From: Blattabacterium sp. (Nauphoeta cinerea)
GTDB lineage: Bacteria; Bacteroidota; Bacteroidia; Flavobacteriales; Blattabacteriaceae
Direction of reading: 5' to 3'
DNA length: 64,000 nt
NCBI RefSeq assembly: GCF_000471965.1
Contig: NC_022550.1
Span: 434,001-498,000, forward strand
Position numbers and translations under genes: made by a program. The notes beneath the pieces are model-generated. The model did not search any database. It worked only from the letters and a program-made list of their open reading frames with translations, and was not told where the DNA came from. Below are positions 47,455-57,839 of the stretch, piece after piece. Position 1 is the first letter of the stretch. Each line of letters begins with the position of its first letter.

Positions 47455-48894
47455 TTAAATTTTTCTATCCATATTAGATATATCATAATCAATTAAATGA
47501 TGAAAACGATTTAATATAGGATTAACTTTTGTATCAATAAATTCTAAAGTTTGATCTGAAGAAAATCCTATAAAATTCTTAGGATTCATAATTGTTTTCA
47601 TTTTTTTTTCATCATGAATCGGAATTTTTTGATCATCCAAGATACGTTTGATAAAATCATTTTCCATTCCTTTTAATTTAATTTGATCATTTGTAGCCAT
47701 AGAATGAATTCTTATCCTTTCATGAATATCTTGTCTATCTGCTCCCTTTTTCACACATTCTACAATAATATATTCAGTAATTAAAAAAGGTAGTTCTTCT
47801 CTTATATGTTTATCAATAATCTTGGGATATACAACAATATTTTCTAATATATTATTCCAAATCATCAAAATAGAATCTACAGCTAAAAATGATTGTCCTA
47901 TAACTAATCTTCTGTTTGCAGAATCGTCTAAAGTCCGTTCTAACCATTGAGTTGCTGCAACTAAAGCTGAACTATTAGATAAAGAAATAACATATTTGGC
48001 TAAAGAAGCTATACGTTCACTACGTATTGGATTTCGTTTGTAAGCCATAGCACTAGATCCAATTTGTTCTTTTTCAAATGGTTCTTCCATTTCTTTTAAA
48101 TTTTGTAACAACCGTAAATCATTGCTAAATTTATGAGAAGATTGAGATATATTAGATAATAAATTTAATATCTGAGCATCAACTTTTCTATCGTAAGTTT
48201 GTCCTGTTATAGCAAAAACATTTTTAAATCTAAATTTATTAGATAACTTTTTTTCTAAATCTTTTACTTTTTGTAAATCTCCATCAAATAATTCTTTGAA
48301 ACTATCTGCTGTTCCTACAGTTCCTTTAACTCCTCTAAAATGAATATTTTTTAATCTAAATTCTAATTCTTCTAAATCTAAAAGAACGCTTTGTAACCAT
48401 AAAGAAGAACGTTTTCCTACAGTAGTTAATTGTGCAGGTTGATAATGAGTAAAAGCTAAAGTAGGAGTATTATGATATTCTAAAGCAAAATTTCTAAGAC
48501 GAAAAATAATATTAATCAATTTTTTTAATAAAATTTCCAAACCGTCACGAATTAGAATAATATCTGTATTATCTCCTAAAAATGCACTTGTAACACCCAA
48601 ATGTATAATAGGTCTAGCTATAGTTGCTTTTTCTCCAAAAGCATATAAATGAGCCATAACATCATGACGAAATTTTTTCTCATAAAAAGAAACTCTATCC
48701 CAATCAATGTTGTGTAAATGACTTTTTAAATCAGATATTTGTTCTTCGCTAATGTTTAATCCTAATTTTTTTTGAATTTCTGCCAAATATAACCATAATT
48801 TTCTCCAAATAAGAAATTTTTTTTTCGGAGAAAAATTATATAACATTTCTTTACTGCTATATCGTTCTACTAAAGGATTTTTATATTTTTCCAC
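47455..48894 (-). CDS. purB: Adenylosuccinate lyase, long (eukaryote-like) type
   Basis: Acts twice in purine synthesis, releasing fumarate from SAICAR and adenylosuccinate. The 479 residues include the fumarase-superfamily signature GSSAMAYKRNPIRSERI, VMAHLYAFGE, HLGVTSAFLGDNTD and THYQPAQLTTVGKR. Length and sequence style (starting KYKNPLVERYSSKEM) resemble the ADSL type of animals more than the roughly 450-residue bacterial type. It is nine bases from purA and ten from purL. Confidence 0.95.
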   Translation of the reverse strand: MEKYKNPLVERYSSKEMLYNFSPKKKFLIWRKLWLYLAEIQKKLGLNISEEQISDLKSHLHNIDWDRVSFYEKKFRHDVMAHLYAFGEKATIARPIIHLGVTSAFLGDNTDIILIRDGLEILLKKLINIIFRLRNFALEYHNTPTLAFTHYQPAQLTTVGKRSSLWLQSVLLDLEELEFRLKNIHFRGVKGTVGTADSFKELFDGDLQKVKDLEKKLSNKFRFKNVFAITGQTYDRKVDAQILNLLSNISQSSHKFSNDLRLLQNLKEMEEPFEKEQIGSSAMAYKRNPIRSERIASLAKYVISLSNSSALVAATQWLERTLDDSANRRLVIGQSFLAVDSILMIWNNILENIVVYPKIIDKHIREELPFLITEYIIVECVKKGADRQDIHERIRIHSMATNDQIKLKGMENDFIKRILDDQKIPIHDEKKMKTIMNPKNFIGFSSDQTLEFIDTKVNPILNRFHHLIDYDISNMDRKI

Positions 48895-48902
48895 AAAATT
48901 TT

Positions 48903-50198
48903 CTAAGTAAAAATTTTTAAAAATAAAGGCTTATTTTTAATAATATTTTGATTTCTTTCAGAACCCACAGAAATTAATATAATTTCCAAATTCAGATAAT
49001 TTTCAATAAATTTAATATATTTTATACAATTTTTAGGTAAATCTTCATACTCACAAATATGTGATATATCTTCTTTCCATCCAGGTAAATCTAAATAAAT
49101 TCCTTTTACATTTTTTTCTATATTTGCTGGAAAATATTGAATAATATTATCATCATATTTATATTTTACACATATTTTAATAGTCTTTAATTCACTTAAA
49201 ACATCAAGTTTTGTAATTATTAAATAATTAATTCCATTAATCATACAAGAGTATTTCAGGGAAATTAAATCTAACCATCCACATCGTCTGGGACGTTTTG
49301 TCGTAGCTCCATATTCATTCCCTTTCTGACGGATTATATTCCCAATTTCATTTTCTATTTCCGTAGGAAAAGGACCAAATCCAACACGAGTACAATATGC
49401 TTTTGTTATTCCTATAAAGTTTTTTAAAAAGTATGGAGGAATCCCGGTTCCTGTACATACACCTCCTGTAGAAGTAGAAGAAGTGGTTACATATGGATAT
49501 GTTCCATAATTTATATCCAATAACATAGCTTGAGCTCCTTCAAATAAAATCTTTTTTTTGTTACGAAAAGCATGATGAATTTCATAAACAGCATCTACAA
49601 TACGATTGGAAATTATTTTTGCATATTCTACATATTCTTCATAAATAGATTGAAAAGAAATAGGTTTTTTTTGAAAAATTTTTGTAAAAATCTGGTTTTT
49701 AAAATCAATATTATATTTTAATTTCTTATAAAAAACTTTTAAATTTAATAGATCTAAAATACGAATTCCTGTACGGGCAATTTTATCTACATAAGTAGGG
49801 CCGATCCCTTTATGTGTGGTTCCAATAGATTTATCTCCTAAAGCTTCTTCTTGATATTGATCTAACAAACGATGATAAGGCATAGTTAGGTGTGCTCTTT
49901 TTGATAAAAAGACTTTAGATGTGCTGACGCCCATTAATTCTAAATTCTGTATTTCTTGTATAAAAGATTTGGGATCAACTACAACTCCAGGACCAATGAT
50001 ACATTTTACATCAGAATAAATAACTCCAGAAGGAACTAAGTGAAGAATAAAATGACGGTTTTTAATATGAATAGAATGACCTGAATTATTCCCCCCTTGG
50101 TAACGAATTACATAATCCGAATTTTTAGAAAGTAAGTCTGTAATTTTTCCTTTTCCCTCGTCACCCCATTGGAGGCCCACAATAACATTTGAAGGCAT
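48903..50198 (-). CDS. purA: Adenylosuccinate synthase
   Basis: GTP-dependent first step from IMP to AMP. The 431 residues contain GLQWGDEGKGKITD (about 8-21), NNSGHSI, GTTHKGIGPTYVDKIAR, FEGAQAMLLDINYGTYPYVT and TTKRPRRCGWLD. It is the promoter-proximal gene of the purine block, with a -7 box 30 bases upstream. Having an IMP-to-AMP gene first in the de novo cluster is unusual. Confidence 0.96.
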   Translation of the reverse strand: MPSNVIVGLQWGDEGKGKITDLLSKNSDYVIRYQGGNNSGHSIHIKNRHFILHLVPSGVIYSDVKCIIGPGVVVDPKSFIQEIQNLELMGVSTSKVFLSKRAHLTMPYHRLLDQYQEEALGDKSIGTTHKGIGPTYVDKIARTGIRILDLLNLKVFYKKLKYNIDFKNQIFTKIFQKKPISFQSIYEEYVEYAKIISNRIVDAVYEIHHAFRNKKKILFEGAQAMLLDINYGTYPYVTTSSTSTGGVCTGTGIPPYFLKNFIGITKAYCTRVGFGPFPTEIENEIGNIIRQKGNEYGATTKRPRRCGWLDLISLKYSCMINGINYLIITKLDVLSELKTIKICVKYKYDDNIIQYFPANIEKNVKGIYLDLPGWKEDISHICEYEDLPKNCIKYIKFIENYLNLEIILISVGSERNQNIIKNKPLFLKIFT

Positions 50199-50227
50199 GA
50201 TATATTGATTTTATTAACAATTTTCAA

Positions 50228-50235
50228 CAAAGTTA
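50228..50235 (-). promoter_or_regulatory. -7 promoter box upstream of the purine block
   Basis: TAACTTTG (complement of 50228-50235) matches TAnnTTTG and would start transcription about 25 bases before the purA ATG. No TTTG -33 box is obvious. The 71-base gap shows no purine-riboswitch-like structure or other operator, so the block may be constitutive. Confidence 0.45.
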
Positions 50236-50269
50236 ATTCTTATGAATGAATATATAATAAAAATTTAAT

Positions 50270-51232
50270 CTATTTTTTTTTAGAATTTCGTTTAATATGC
50301 TGATAAGCTAATTCTGTTACTTTTCTTCCTCTAGGTGTTCTAATTAAGTATCCTTCTTGAATAAGAAAAGGTTCATAAACTTCTTCTATAGTATCTGAAT
50401 TTTCACTAACAGCTGTTGCTATAGTATTAATTCCTACAGGTCCTCCCTTGAAATAATTTATGATATATGAAAGAATTCTGTTATCCATTTCATCTAATCC
50501 ATGTTTATCTACATGAAGGGCTTGTAAGCCTAAATTGCATATGTTAATATCTATAGTTCCATTTCCTTTAATTTGTGCAAAATCACGAATTCTGCGTAAT
50601 AAAGCATTAGCTATACGTGGAGTTCCACGGCTTCTGTTAGCAATTTCATAAGACGCTTCTTCCGTTATTGGGGTGTTCAATAATCTTGCACTACGATTTA
50701 CAATATCATTATAATTTTTTTTATAATAACTAAGACGAAAATTAATACCAAATCTAGAACGCATAGGAGCTGTAAGTAAACCGGATCTTGTGGTGGCTCC
50801 TATTAAAGTAAAAGGAGATAAATCTATTTGTACTGATTTTGCATTAGATCCAGAATCTATGATAATATCTATTTTATAATTTTCCATAGCTGAATATAAA
50901 TATTCCTCAACTGTTGGAGAAAGACGGTGGATTTCATCAATGAAAATAACATCATTTATCTTTAAATGAATCAGTAATCCAGCTAAATCTCCAGGTTTAT
51001 CTAAAACAGATCCTGAAGTAACCGTAATGTTCACAGACAATTCATTGGCTACAATATGAGCAAGTGTTGTTTTTCCCAATCCTGGAGGTCCATGAAATAA
51101 AATATGATCTAAAGCTTCTTTTCTTTTTTTAGCAGCCTGAATAAAAATTTTTAGATTATTCAATATATCATGTTGTCCAATAAAATCACGAATTTTTTGA
51201 GGAGTTAAAGATCTCTCTAAAAAGGATGACAC
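50270..51232 (-). CDS. ruvB: Holliday junction branch-migration ATPase RuvB
   Basis: AAA+ motor that drives branch migration with RuvA. The 320 residues have Walker A GPPGLGKTT (about 48-56), Walker B IDEIHRLSP (D99, E100), GATTRSGLLTAPMRSRFG and the C-terminal winged helix with FLIQEGYLIRTPRGR. The N-terminal leader is about 20 residues shorter than in free-living relatives. The start lies inside the 3' end of surE (47-base overlap). Confidence 0.95.
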   Translation of the reverse strand: MSSFLERSLTPQKIRDFIGQHDILNNLKIFIQAAKKRKEALDHILFHGPPGLGKTTLAHIVANELSVNITVTSGSVLDKPGDLAGLLIHLKINDVIFIDEIHRLSPTVEEYLYSAMENYKIDIIIDSGSNAKSVQIDLSPFTLIGATTRSGLLTAPMRSRFGINFRLSYYKKNYNDIVNRSARLLNTPITEEASYEIANRSRGTPRIANALLRRIRDFAQIKGNGTIDINICNLGLQALHVDKHGLDEMDNRILSYIINYFKGGPVGINTIATAVSENSDTIEEVYEPFLIQEGYLIRTPRGRKVTELAYQHIKRNSKKK

Positions 51233-52073
51233 TATATATTATATTTTGACATTTAAATTGAGAATAAATTGGTGTATACCAAATAAAAATAAATAATACA
51301 ATAAAATTCCAAGATTTTAAAATATTTAAAATAGTGTGATTTGTAAAATCAAATTGAATAGGAACAATAGATACATATCCATTTTTTAACGCCCATTCAT
51401 CTGTATCCACTTTTTCATCCCAATTTACAAAATCTCCTACTAACCAATAGTAAGTTCTTCCTTTAGGGTTGTAGCGTTTATCAAAACTCTCTTTCCACTT
51501 AGATTCCGCTTGTCTACATATTTTAATTCCTTTGATTTCTTCTTTTTTTAATTTAGGAATATTGACATTCAAAGTAATTGTTTGTTCCGGAATAGGATTG
51601 CAAAGAATTTTTTTAACGATTTGAGATACATATTTTTTAGATGGTTCAAAATCAGCATTCCAATCGAAATCTAAAAGAGAAAATCCTACAGATGGGATTC
51701 CCTCTATACTTGCTTCAATAACAGCGGATACAGTTCCAGAATACATAATATTTATAGAAGAATTTGATCCATGATTAATCCCTGATACACAAATATCAGG
51801 TTTTCTTGGAAGAAGATCACTAATTGCTAATTTGACACAATCAACCGGAGTCCCAGAACATTCCCATTCTTTTTGATTCCCATTATCTATTTTTACTGAA
51901 TCACAATATAATATTGTATTCATTGTAATTCCATGTCCTACTCCAGATTGAGGTTTATTTGGCGCGACCACATATACATCCCCTAAAAGATTCATAGAGT
52001 GAATGAGCGCTCTAATACCTGGAGCTATGATTCCATCATCATTTGTGACTAAAATAATTGGTTTTTTATTCAT
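51186..52073 (-). CDS. surE: 5'-nucleotidase SurE with a C-terminal run-on extension
   Basis: Metal-dependent nucleoside monophosphatase of stationary-phase survival type. VTNDDGIIAPGI (metal Asp-Asp) opens the protein, followed by SGINHGSNSSINIMYSGTV and a C-terminal domain with YYWLVGDFVNWDE and DEWALKNGYVSIVPIQFD. SurE normally ends near the SWNF at residues 254-257; here a further 38 hydrophobic residues follow, running into the first 47 bases of ruvB. Loss of the original stop codon is the likely cause. The enzyme core looks intact. Confidence 0.93.
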   Translation of the reverse strand: MNKKPIILVTNDDGIIAPGIRALIHSMNLLGDVYVVAPNKPQSGVGHGITMNTILYCDSVKIDNGNQKEWECSGTPVDCVKLAISDLLPRKPDICVSGINHGSNSSINIMYSGTVSAVIEASIEGIPSVGFSLLDFDWNADFEPSKKYVSQIVKKILCNPIPEQTITLNVNIPKLKKEEIKGIKICRQAESKWKESFDKRYNPKGRTYYWLVGDFVNWDEKVDTDEWALKNGYVSIVPIQFDFTNHTILNILKSWNFIVLFIFIWYTPIYSQFKCQNIIYSVILFREIFNSSKNS

Positions 52074-52120
52074 TTTATATAAAATATATAAAAAAAGCTA
52101 TTTAATTTATATATTATATA

Positions 52121-52128
52121 TAATTTTG
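52121..52128 (+). promoter_or_regulatory. -7 promoter box upstream of prc
   Basis: TAATTTTG matches TAnnTTTG and lies 23 bases before the prc GTG start, in the 78-base divergent gap with surE. No clear -33 element is present. Confidence 0.4.
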
Positions 52129-52151
52129 CTAAAATTTTTCAATTCAACATT

Positions 52152-54269
52152 GTGAATATTAAAATAAAAAAACTGAATGATATTAAATACATAATAATTG
52201 GTTTTTTTCTTGTTTTTTCATTAAGTTTTTGTTCTCCATTAGGAGAAGGAGAACAGAAAAAACATCGTGTAATACTCAAAACAATATATAAAACACTTTA
52301 TTTTTTACATCCAAATTCTATTTCTATAGATAATAATTTTTCACAGAAAGTATATAATAAATATTTTGAAAAATTAGATAATCAAAAACGTTTTTTTTTC
52401 CAAAAAGATGTAGAAGATCTTTCTTTATATAAAGAAAAAATAGATGATTTTTGGATTTATGGAGATCCTACTTTTTTTAATGTTATTATGAAACGTTTTT
52501 TTCAAAGAATAAAAGAAGCAGAATTTATATGTTTTAAAATATTAAAGACATCTTTTGATTTTAATAAGAAAGAAATGTATCCTATTATAGAACAAAAACT
52601 TTTTTATCCAAAAAATAAAAAAGAATGGATTGAAAAATGGAGAAAGTACTTGAAATATATGACTTTATTAGAAATCATCACTTCCACGAATCAAAAACAA
52701 ATTCCTTTCATAAAGCAGAAAAAGATTTGGAAAAATGCATTTTTTCATAACGAAAGAAAATCAAGAAAAAAGGTGGAAGAATATATTCAGGAATATTTCA
52801 GGAAATTAAAAATAAGAAAAGAATCCGATTGGTTTTCTATATATGTTAATACTATAACTTCTCAATATGATCCTCATACTAATTATTTTTCACCTAGGGA
52901 GAAAGAAATTTTTGATTTTAACATATCTGGACAAACTGAAGGTATTGGTGTAGAATTACAAGATGAAAAAGGATATCCTACTGTTGTTAAAATCATTCCT
53001 GGTGGACCTGCATGGAAAAATAAAAAAATAGAAATAGGAGATAAAATTATACGAGTAGCAAAAAATGTAAACTCAGAATCAAAAAATATAGTAGGCATGT
53101 TATTAGAAAATTCAATTTTTTTGATAAGAGGAAAAAAAGGAAGTAAAGTCAAATTAACAATTCAAAAGAAAAATGGATCTATAGAAGAAGTGATTATTAT
53201 TAGAGATATAATTGAAAAAAAAGAAATTTTTGCAAAAAGTGTTATAATTTTGGACAAAAACAAAAATAAATATGGTTTGATTTGTTTACCAGAATTTTAT
53301 TTTCATCCTGAAAATAAAAATGGTAGAAATGCAGCTAAAGATATGAAACAAATTATTCAAAAACTTAAAAAAGAAAATGTAAAAGGAATCTTGATTGATA
53401 TCAGAAATAATGGAGGAGGATCTTTAGATGCTGTAATAGAAATTGCAGGTTTTTTTTTAGGAAAAGTTCCTATTCTACAAATAGGAAAACCTCATAAAAA
53501 AAAAATATACTTAAAAGTCACGAAAAAAAATTTTATGGACAGGACCTATTGTAGTTCTTGTAAAGAATTGTCTGCTTCTGCCTCTGAAATTCTTGCTGCT
53601 GCTATAGCAGATTATAAAAGAGGGATTATCGTTGGAAGTGCTCAAACATATGGGAAGGGAACTATACAAACTGTTTATCCATTAAACAGATTTTTATTTT
53701 ATAATGATAAACTAGGAGCATTAAAATTTACTATTAATAAATTTTATCGTGTTAATGGCGGTTCTACTCAATTAAAAGGAGTGAACTCCGATATTGTTAT
53801 TCCAAGTAATACGACAAGTCGATTATCAAAATATATGGAAAAAAATCAAGAAAATCCTATGAAATGGGACTATACAGATCCCATTTCCTCTATTCATTTT
53901 TATTATAATAATTTATATTTAGAAAATATTAAACATAAAAGTGTAAAACGTTTAAAAAAAAATAACAATTTTATTAATACTTATAAAAAAATACAATTAT
54001 TAGAAAAAAAATTCTCTAATGAGAAACAATTTTCTTTGAATTGGAAAGAATTTTATTATGAAAATTTAAAAATAAAAAAAATAAATGAAAATTTTAAAAA
54101 ACTTAAAAATTGTCTAGATATATATGGAGAACAAGCTTTTACTCCTTATCAAAAAATCATTTTCAATACAATATCAGAAGAACAAAAAGAATGGATAAAA
54201 AATATAAAAAAAGATTTTTATATAGCAGAATGTATTAATATATTACGAGATTTTAATGAAATTCCATAA
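52152..54269 (+). CDS. prc: Tail-specific (C-terminal processing) protease Prc, S41 family
   Basis: Periplasmic Ser/Lys protease that trims C-termini of envelope proteins. It starts at GTG with a hydrophobic signal/anchor. A PDZ domain begins near residue 264 ([13 protein letters not shown]), the protease core has [13 protein letters not shown], and the catalytic Ser lies in SASASE (474-479) and Lys in TYGKGT (about 503). Just before the Ser loop, residues 461-471 read [11 protein letters not shown]; the expected GPIVVLV strand is encoded there in another frame (53535-53562), indicating two opposite one-base indels. It overlaps gyrA by 17 bases at the 3' end. 705 residues, otherwise full length. 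Confidence 0.92.
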   Translation: MNIKIKKLNDIKYIIIGFFLVFSLSFCSPLGEGEQKKHRVILKTIYKTLYFLHPNSISIDNNFSQKVYNKYFEKLDNQKRFFFQKDVEDLSLYKEKIDDFWIYGDPTFFNVIMKRFFQRIKEAEFICFKILKTSFDFNKKEMYPIIEQKLFYPKNKKEWIEKWRKYLKYMTLLEIITSTNQKQIPFIKQKKIWKNAFFHNERKSRKKVEEYIQEYFRKLKIRKESDWFSIYVNTITSQYDPHTNYFSPREKEIFDFNISGQTEGIGVELQDEKGYPTVVKIIPGGPAWKNKKIEIGDKIIRVAKNVNSESKNIVGMLLENSIFLIRGKKGSKVKLTIQKKNGSIEEVIIIRDIIEKKEIFAKSVIILDKNKNKYGLICLPEFYFHPENKNGRNAAKDMKQIIQKLKKENVKGILIDIRNNGGGSLDAVIEIAGFFLGKVPILQIGKPHKKKIYLKVTKKNFMDRTYCSSCKELSASASEILAAAIADYKRGIIVGSAQTYGKGTIQTVYPLNRFLFYNDKLGALKFTINKFYRVNGGSTQLKGVNSDIVIPSNTTSRLSKYMEKNQENPMKWDYTDPISSIHFYYNNLYLENIKHKSVKRLKKNNNFINTYKKIQLLEKKFSNEKQFSLNWKEFYYENLKIKKINENFKKLKNCLDIYGEQAFTPYQKIIFNTISEEQKEWIKNIKKDFYIAECINILRDFNEIP

Positions 54270-56718
54270 TCGGTTTGTAAACTTTAGCCACATCAGCTAT
54301 GGCATCGTTTTCTTTTAAATTTATTAATCTTACTCCTTGAGTCGTTCTTCCCATAACTCTTATGTCTGATATAGGAATACGTATAATAATCCCTGATTTT
54401 TTAATAATCATCAAATCGTCTTGATCTGTAACATATTTTACAGAAATTAAATTTCCTGTTTTTTGAGTTATATTTATTGTCTTAATTCCTTTTCCACCAC
54501 GATTGGTTATACGATAATCTTTTATATGAGATCTTTTTCCAAATCCTTTTTCAGAAACCACTAATAAATGTCCTTTTTCTTTTCTTTCTACATCTACACA
54601 TATCATTCCAACAACTGAATCTTTATGATTCATATTAATTCCTATAACCCCCGAAGAAGTTCTTCCAGTGGAACGAACTTTTTTTTCTGAAAAACGAATA
54701 ATTCTCCCACTTTTTACAGCAATAAAAACATGACTATCACCCTTAGTGAGAATCGCTTCTAATAAAGAATCTCCTTTACGAATAATAATAGCATTGATTC
54801 CATCTTTTCTGGGACGAGAATAATTTTCTAAAGATGTTTTTTTTATAATACCTTTTTGCGTAATCATCATTACATAATAATCTTTGATATACTTTTTATT
54901 AGTAAGATCTCCTGTTAATATATAAGCGTTTACTTTATCATCTTGTTGAAGATGAATGATATTTTGTATAGCTCTTCCTTTAGAAATTTTAGACCCTTCT
55001 GGTATTTCATATACTCTTAACCAAAAACATTTTCCTTTTTCCGTAAAAAAAAGTAGATATTGATGATTAGTTGCTATAAGCAAATGCTTAAAAAAATCTG
55101 ATTCTCTAGCAGTAGCGCCTCTATTTCCTACTCCTCCTCTTCCCTGACGTTTATATTCTGATAAAGATGTTCTTTTAATATAGCCAGCGTGGGAAATAGT
55201 AAGTACGACTTGTTCGTTTTCAATTAAATCTTCTATGTTTACTTTATTTCCTGAATAATCAATTTGTGTACGACGTGTATCTTGGTATTTTCTTTTAATA
55301 TCTAAAAGTTCTTCTTTGATAATTTTGGTTCTTGTAGAATGCTCTTTCAAGATAGTTTTAAAAAATTCTATTTTTTTAATAAGTTCATCATATTCTTTTT
55401 GAAGTTTATCAATTTCTAAAAATGTCAGACTTTGTAGTTTCATATCTAAAATAGATTTAGATTGATTTTTAGATATTTGAAATTTGTGAGTCAATCTATC
55501 ACAAGCATCATAATGATTTTTTGATTTTTGAATTAATTGAATCATGAGATCTAAATGATCCAATATTTTCAAAAAACCAGACAAAATATGAACACGATTT
55601 TGACACTTTTTTAGTTCGTATTTAGTGCGACGAATAATAACATTGTGTCTATGATTTACAAAATATCGTATAAAACTTTTTATATTTAATTGAACTGGTT
55701 TTCCATCGACTAAAGCTATATTATTTACATTAAAATAAGTTTGTAAAGGAGTATATTGAAATAATTTGTTCAATAATATATTAGGATTTGTGTTTTGTTT
55801 CAAAATGTAAACAATACGTAGTCCATTTCTATCTGATTCGTCACGAATTTGATTAATTCCTTCCATTTTTCCTTCTTTCATTAATTCCACAGTTCGAGCA
55901 ATCATGTCAGCTTTATTGACTTGATAAGGAATTTCATCTACAATAACACATTGTCTTCCATGAATTTCTTCTAAATGTATTTTTGCACGCAAAACAATAC
56001 GTCCTTTCCCAGTATGAAAAGCATTTTTAACTCCGTCATATCCGTAAATGATTCCGCCTGTAGGAAAATCAGGGGCTTTGATATATTTTATGATTTCTTC
56101 TATAGATATCTCATTATTGTCTATATAAGCACAAATGGCGTTGATAGTTTCTTTTAAATTGTGAGGAGGTATATTAGTCGCCATTCCAACTGCAATTCCA
56201 GAAGAACCATTAATCAAAAGATTAGGAATTCGTGTTGGTAATACGGTTGGTTCTTCTAAAGAATCATCAAAATTTGATTGCATATCTACCGTTTCTTTTT
56301 TGATATCTAACAACATTTCTTCAGATATCTTTTGCATTCTTACTTCTGTATAACGCATAGCTGCCGGAGGATCTGCATCCAATGATCCAAAATTTCCTTG
56401 CCCATCTATTAATGGATAACGTAATGTCCATTTTTGAGTCATACGAACCATAGTATCATAAACAGAAATATCTCCATGCGGATGATATTTCCCTAATACT
56501 TCTCCAACAATACGAGCAGATTTTTTATAAGAACTGTTAAAAAGAATTCCTAATTGATACATTCCATAAAGAACTCTTCTGTGTACAGGTTTTAATCCAT
56601 CTCTAACATCAGGAAGAGCTCTGGATATAATAACAGACATAGAGTAATCTATGTAAGAAGACTTCATTTCATCTTCAATATTAATGGAAATCAATTTTTC
56701 TCCTTCACTTTCATTCAT
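54253..56718 (-). CDS. gyrA: DNA gyrase subunit A
   Basis: Type II topoisomerase subunit that breaks and rejoins DNA. At 821 residues it is full length. The N-terminal [40 protein letters not shown] (QRDR region) and [11 protein letters not shown] with the active-site Tyr are present. The C-terminal beta-pinwheel contains a GyrA-box-like KRQGRGGVG segment, which distinguishes it from ParC. It is downstream of aroB by about 20 bases when aroB's frame is restored. Confidence 0.96.
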   Translation of the reverse strand: MNESEGEKLISINIEDEMKSSYIDYSMSVIISRALPDVRDGLKPVHRRVLYGMYQLGILFNSSYKKSARIVGEVLGKYHPHGDISVYDTMVRMTQKWTLRYPLIDGQGNFGSLDADPPAAMRYTEVRMQKISEEMLLDIKKETVDMQSNFDDSLEEPTVLPTRIPNLLINGSSGIAVGMATNIPPHNLKETINAICAYIDNNEISIEEIIKYIKAPDFPTGGIIYGYDGVKNAFHTGKGRIVLRAKIHLEEIHGRQCVIVDEIPYQVNKADMIARTVELMKEGKMEGINQIRDESDRNGLRIVYILKQNTNPNILLNKLFQYTPLQTYFNVNNIALVDGKPVQLNIKSFIRYFVNHRHNVIIRRTKYELKKCQNRVHILSGFLKILDHLDLMIQLIQKSKNHYDACDRLTHKFQISKNQSKSILDMKLQSLTFLEIDKLQKEYDELIKKIEFFKTILKEHSTRTKIIKEELLDIKRKYQDTRRTQIDYSGNKVNIEDLIENEQVVLTISHAGYIKRTSLSEYKRQGRGGVGNRGATARESDFFKHLLIATNHQYLLFFTEKGKCFWLRVYEIPEGSKISKGRAIQNIIHLQQDDKVNAYILTGDLTNKKYIKDYYVMMITQKGIIKKTSLENYSRPRKDGINAIIIRKGDSLLEAILTKGDSHVFIAVKSGRIIRFSEKKVRSTGRTSSGVIGINMNHKDSVVGMICVDVERKEKGHLLVVSEKGFGKRSHIKDYRITNRGGKGIKTINITQKTGNLISVKYVTDQDDLMIIKKSGIIIRIPISDIRVMGRTTQGVRLINLKENDAIADVAKVYKPIMEFH

Positions 56719-56738
56719 TTTTAATCTGAATTATAATT

Positions 56739-57802
56739 TTAGTTTAAAAAACTTTCCTTAATCAAAGAATATGGGACTTGACAATTATACGAACATTTTC
56801 CTATCTCCTTTAATAAAGAAAATTGAATTTTATTTTTTCATTTTTTTTATCATGTTCCATGATTCGCAATAATTTCTCAATTTCTAATTGAGATATTTGA
56901 TTTTGTATTGGGTATAATGTATAAAATTTAGATCTAATTTCTCTATAATCAGATAAAGATAAACCATTAATTTTGAAAGAAATCCATGATTCATAAATCA
57001 TTCCCATAGTTACAGCAACTCCGTGTAACATTTCTTTTATACTCATAAAATAACTCTCTAAAGCATGTCCAATAGTGTGTCCAAAATTTAGAATTTTTCT
57101 CAATCCTTTTTCTTTAGGATCTTGATCTACTATTTTTTGTTTAATTAATATAGATTTCTGAATTAGATGTATCCATTCGTTTTCATTTTTAATGATATCT
57201 GTTTGTATTTTATCCATTTCTTTCCAAAAATTCTTATCAGCTATCAATCCATGTTTAAACATTTCTGCCATTCCAGAAAGAATTTCTTTATTTGGAAGTG
57301 TTTTTAAAAAATTTGGATCAATGATTAAAAATTTTGGAATATAAAAAGACCCTATTTCATTTTTTATAGAACCTAAATTCACACCTGTTTTATATCCTAT
57401 AGCGGCATCAACCATTCCTAATAAAGTTGTAGGAATATTAACAAAACGAATCCCTCGTTTAAATATAGATGCGACAAAACCCCCAATATCTGTTATAACT
57501 CCCCCTCCTAAATTTATTATTAAACTTTTTCTAGTCGCCTTAAGTTTTTCTAGATCTTTACAAATTTGAATACATGTATAAATATTTTTTTCTTTTTCTC
57601 CTGATTTTATCTTAATAAGATTCGATTTTTTTAAAAAATTTATATGTCTAAAAAGAACAGGAATACAATGTACACTGGTAATATCATCTACTAGAATAAA
57701 TATATTTTTTATGGAATCTACTTGATAAAGTAAATAATTTTGAAGTACATCATAAGCTTCTTCATGAAAATATATGAATTCTTCCTTTTTTTTCATTTTC
57801 AT
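56739..57802 (-). CDS. aroB: 3-Dehydroquinate synthase, frameshifted near the C-terminus
   Basis: Second shikimate-pathway step, NAD-dependent cyclisation of DAHP. Start taken at 57802 (MKMKKKEEFIYFHEEAYD); an upstream in-frame extension looks non-coding. LGGGVITDIGGFVAS, PTTLLGMVDAAIGYKTGVN, KHGLIAD and LNFGHTIGHALE are intact. The frame ends early at 56810, after HDKKNEKIKFNFLY. One added A in the A6 at 56833-56838 gives HDKKNEKNKIQFSLLKEIGK and a normal C-terminus ending at 56739. Whether full-length enzyme is made is uncertain; the lost part is about 25 residues. Confidence 0.9.
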
Positions 57803-57839
57803 AAATTTATCCTTGATAACAAAATTAACCAATTTTTGA

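Noticed and set aside
50199-50269. Possible purine riboswitch before purA
   Set aside because: The 71-base gap is too short and AT-rich and shows no three-way-junction pairing.
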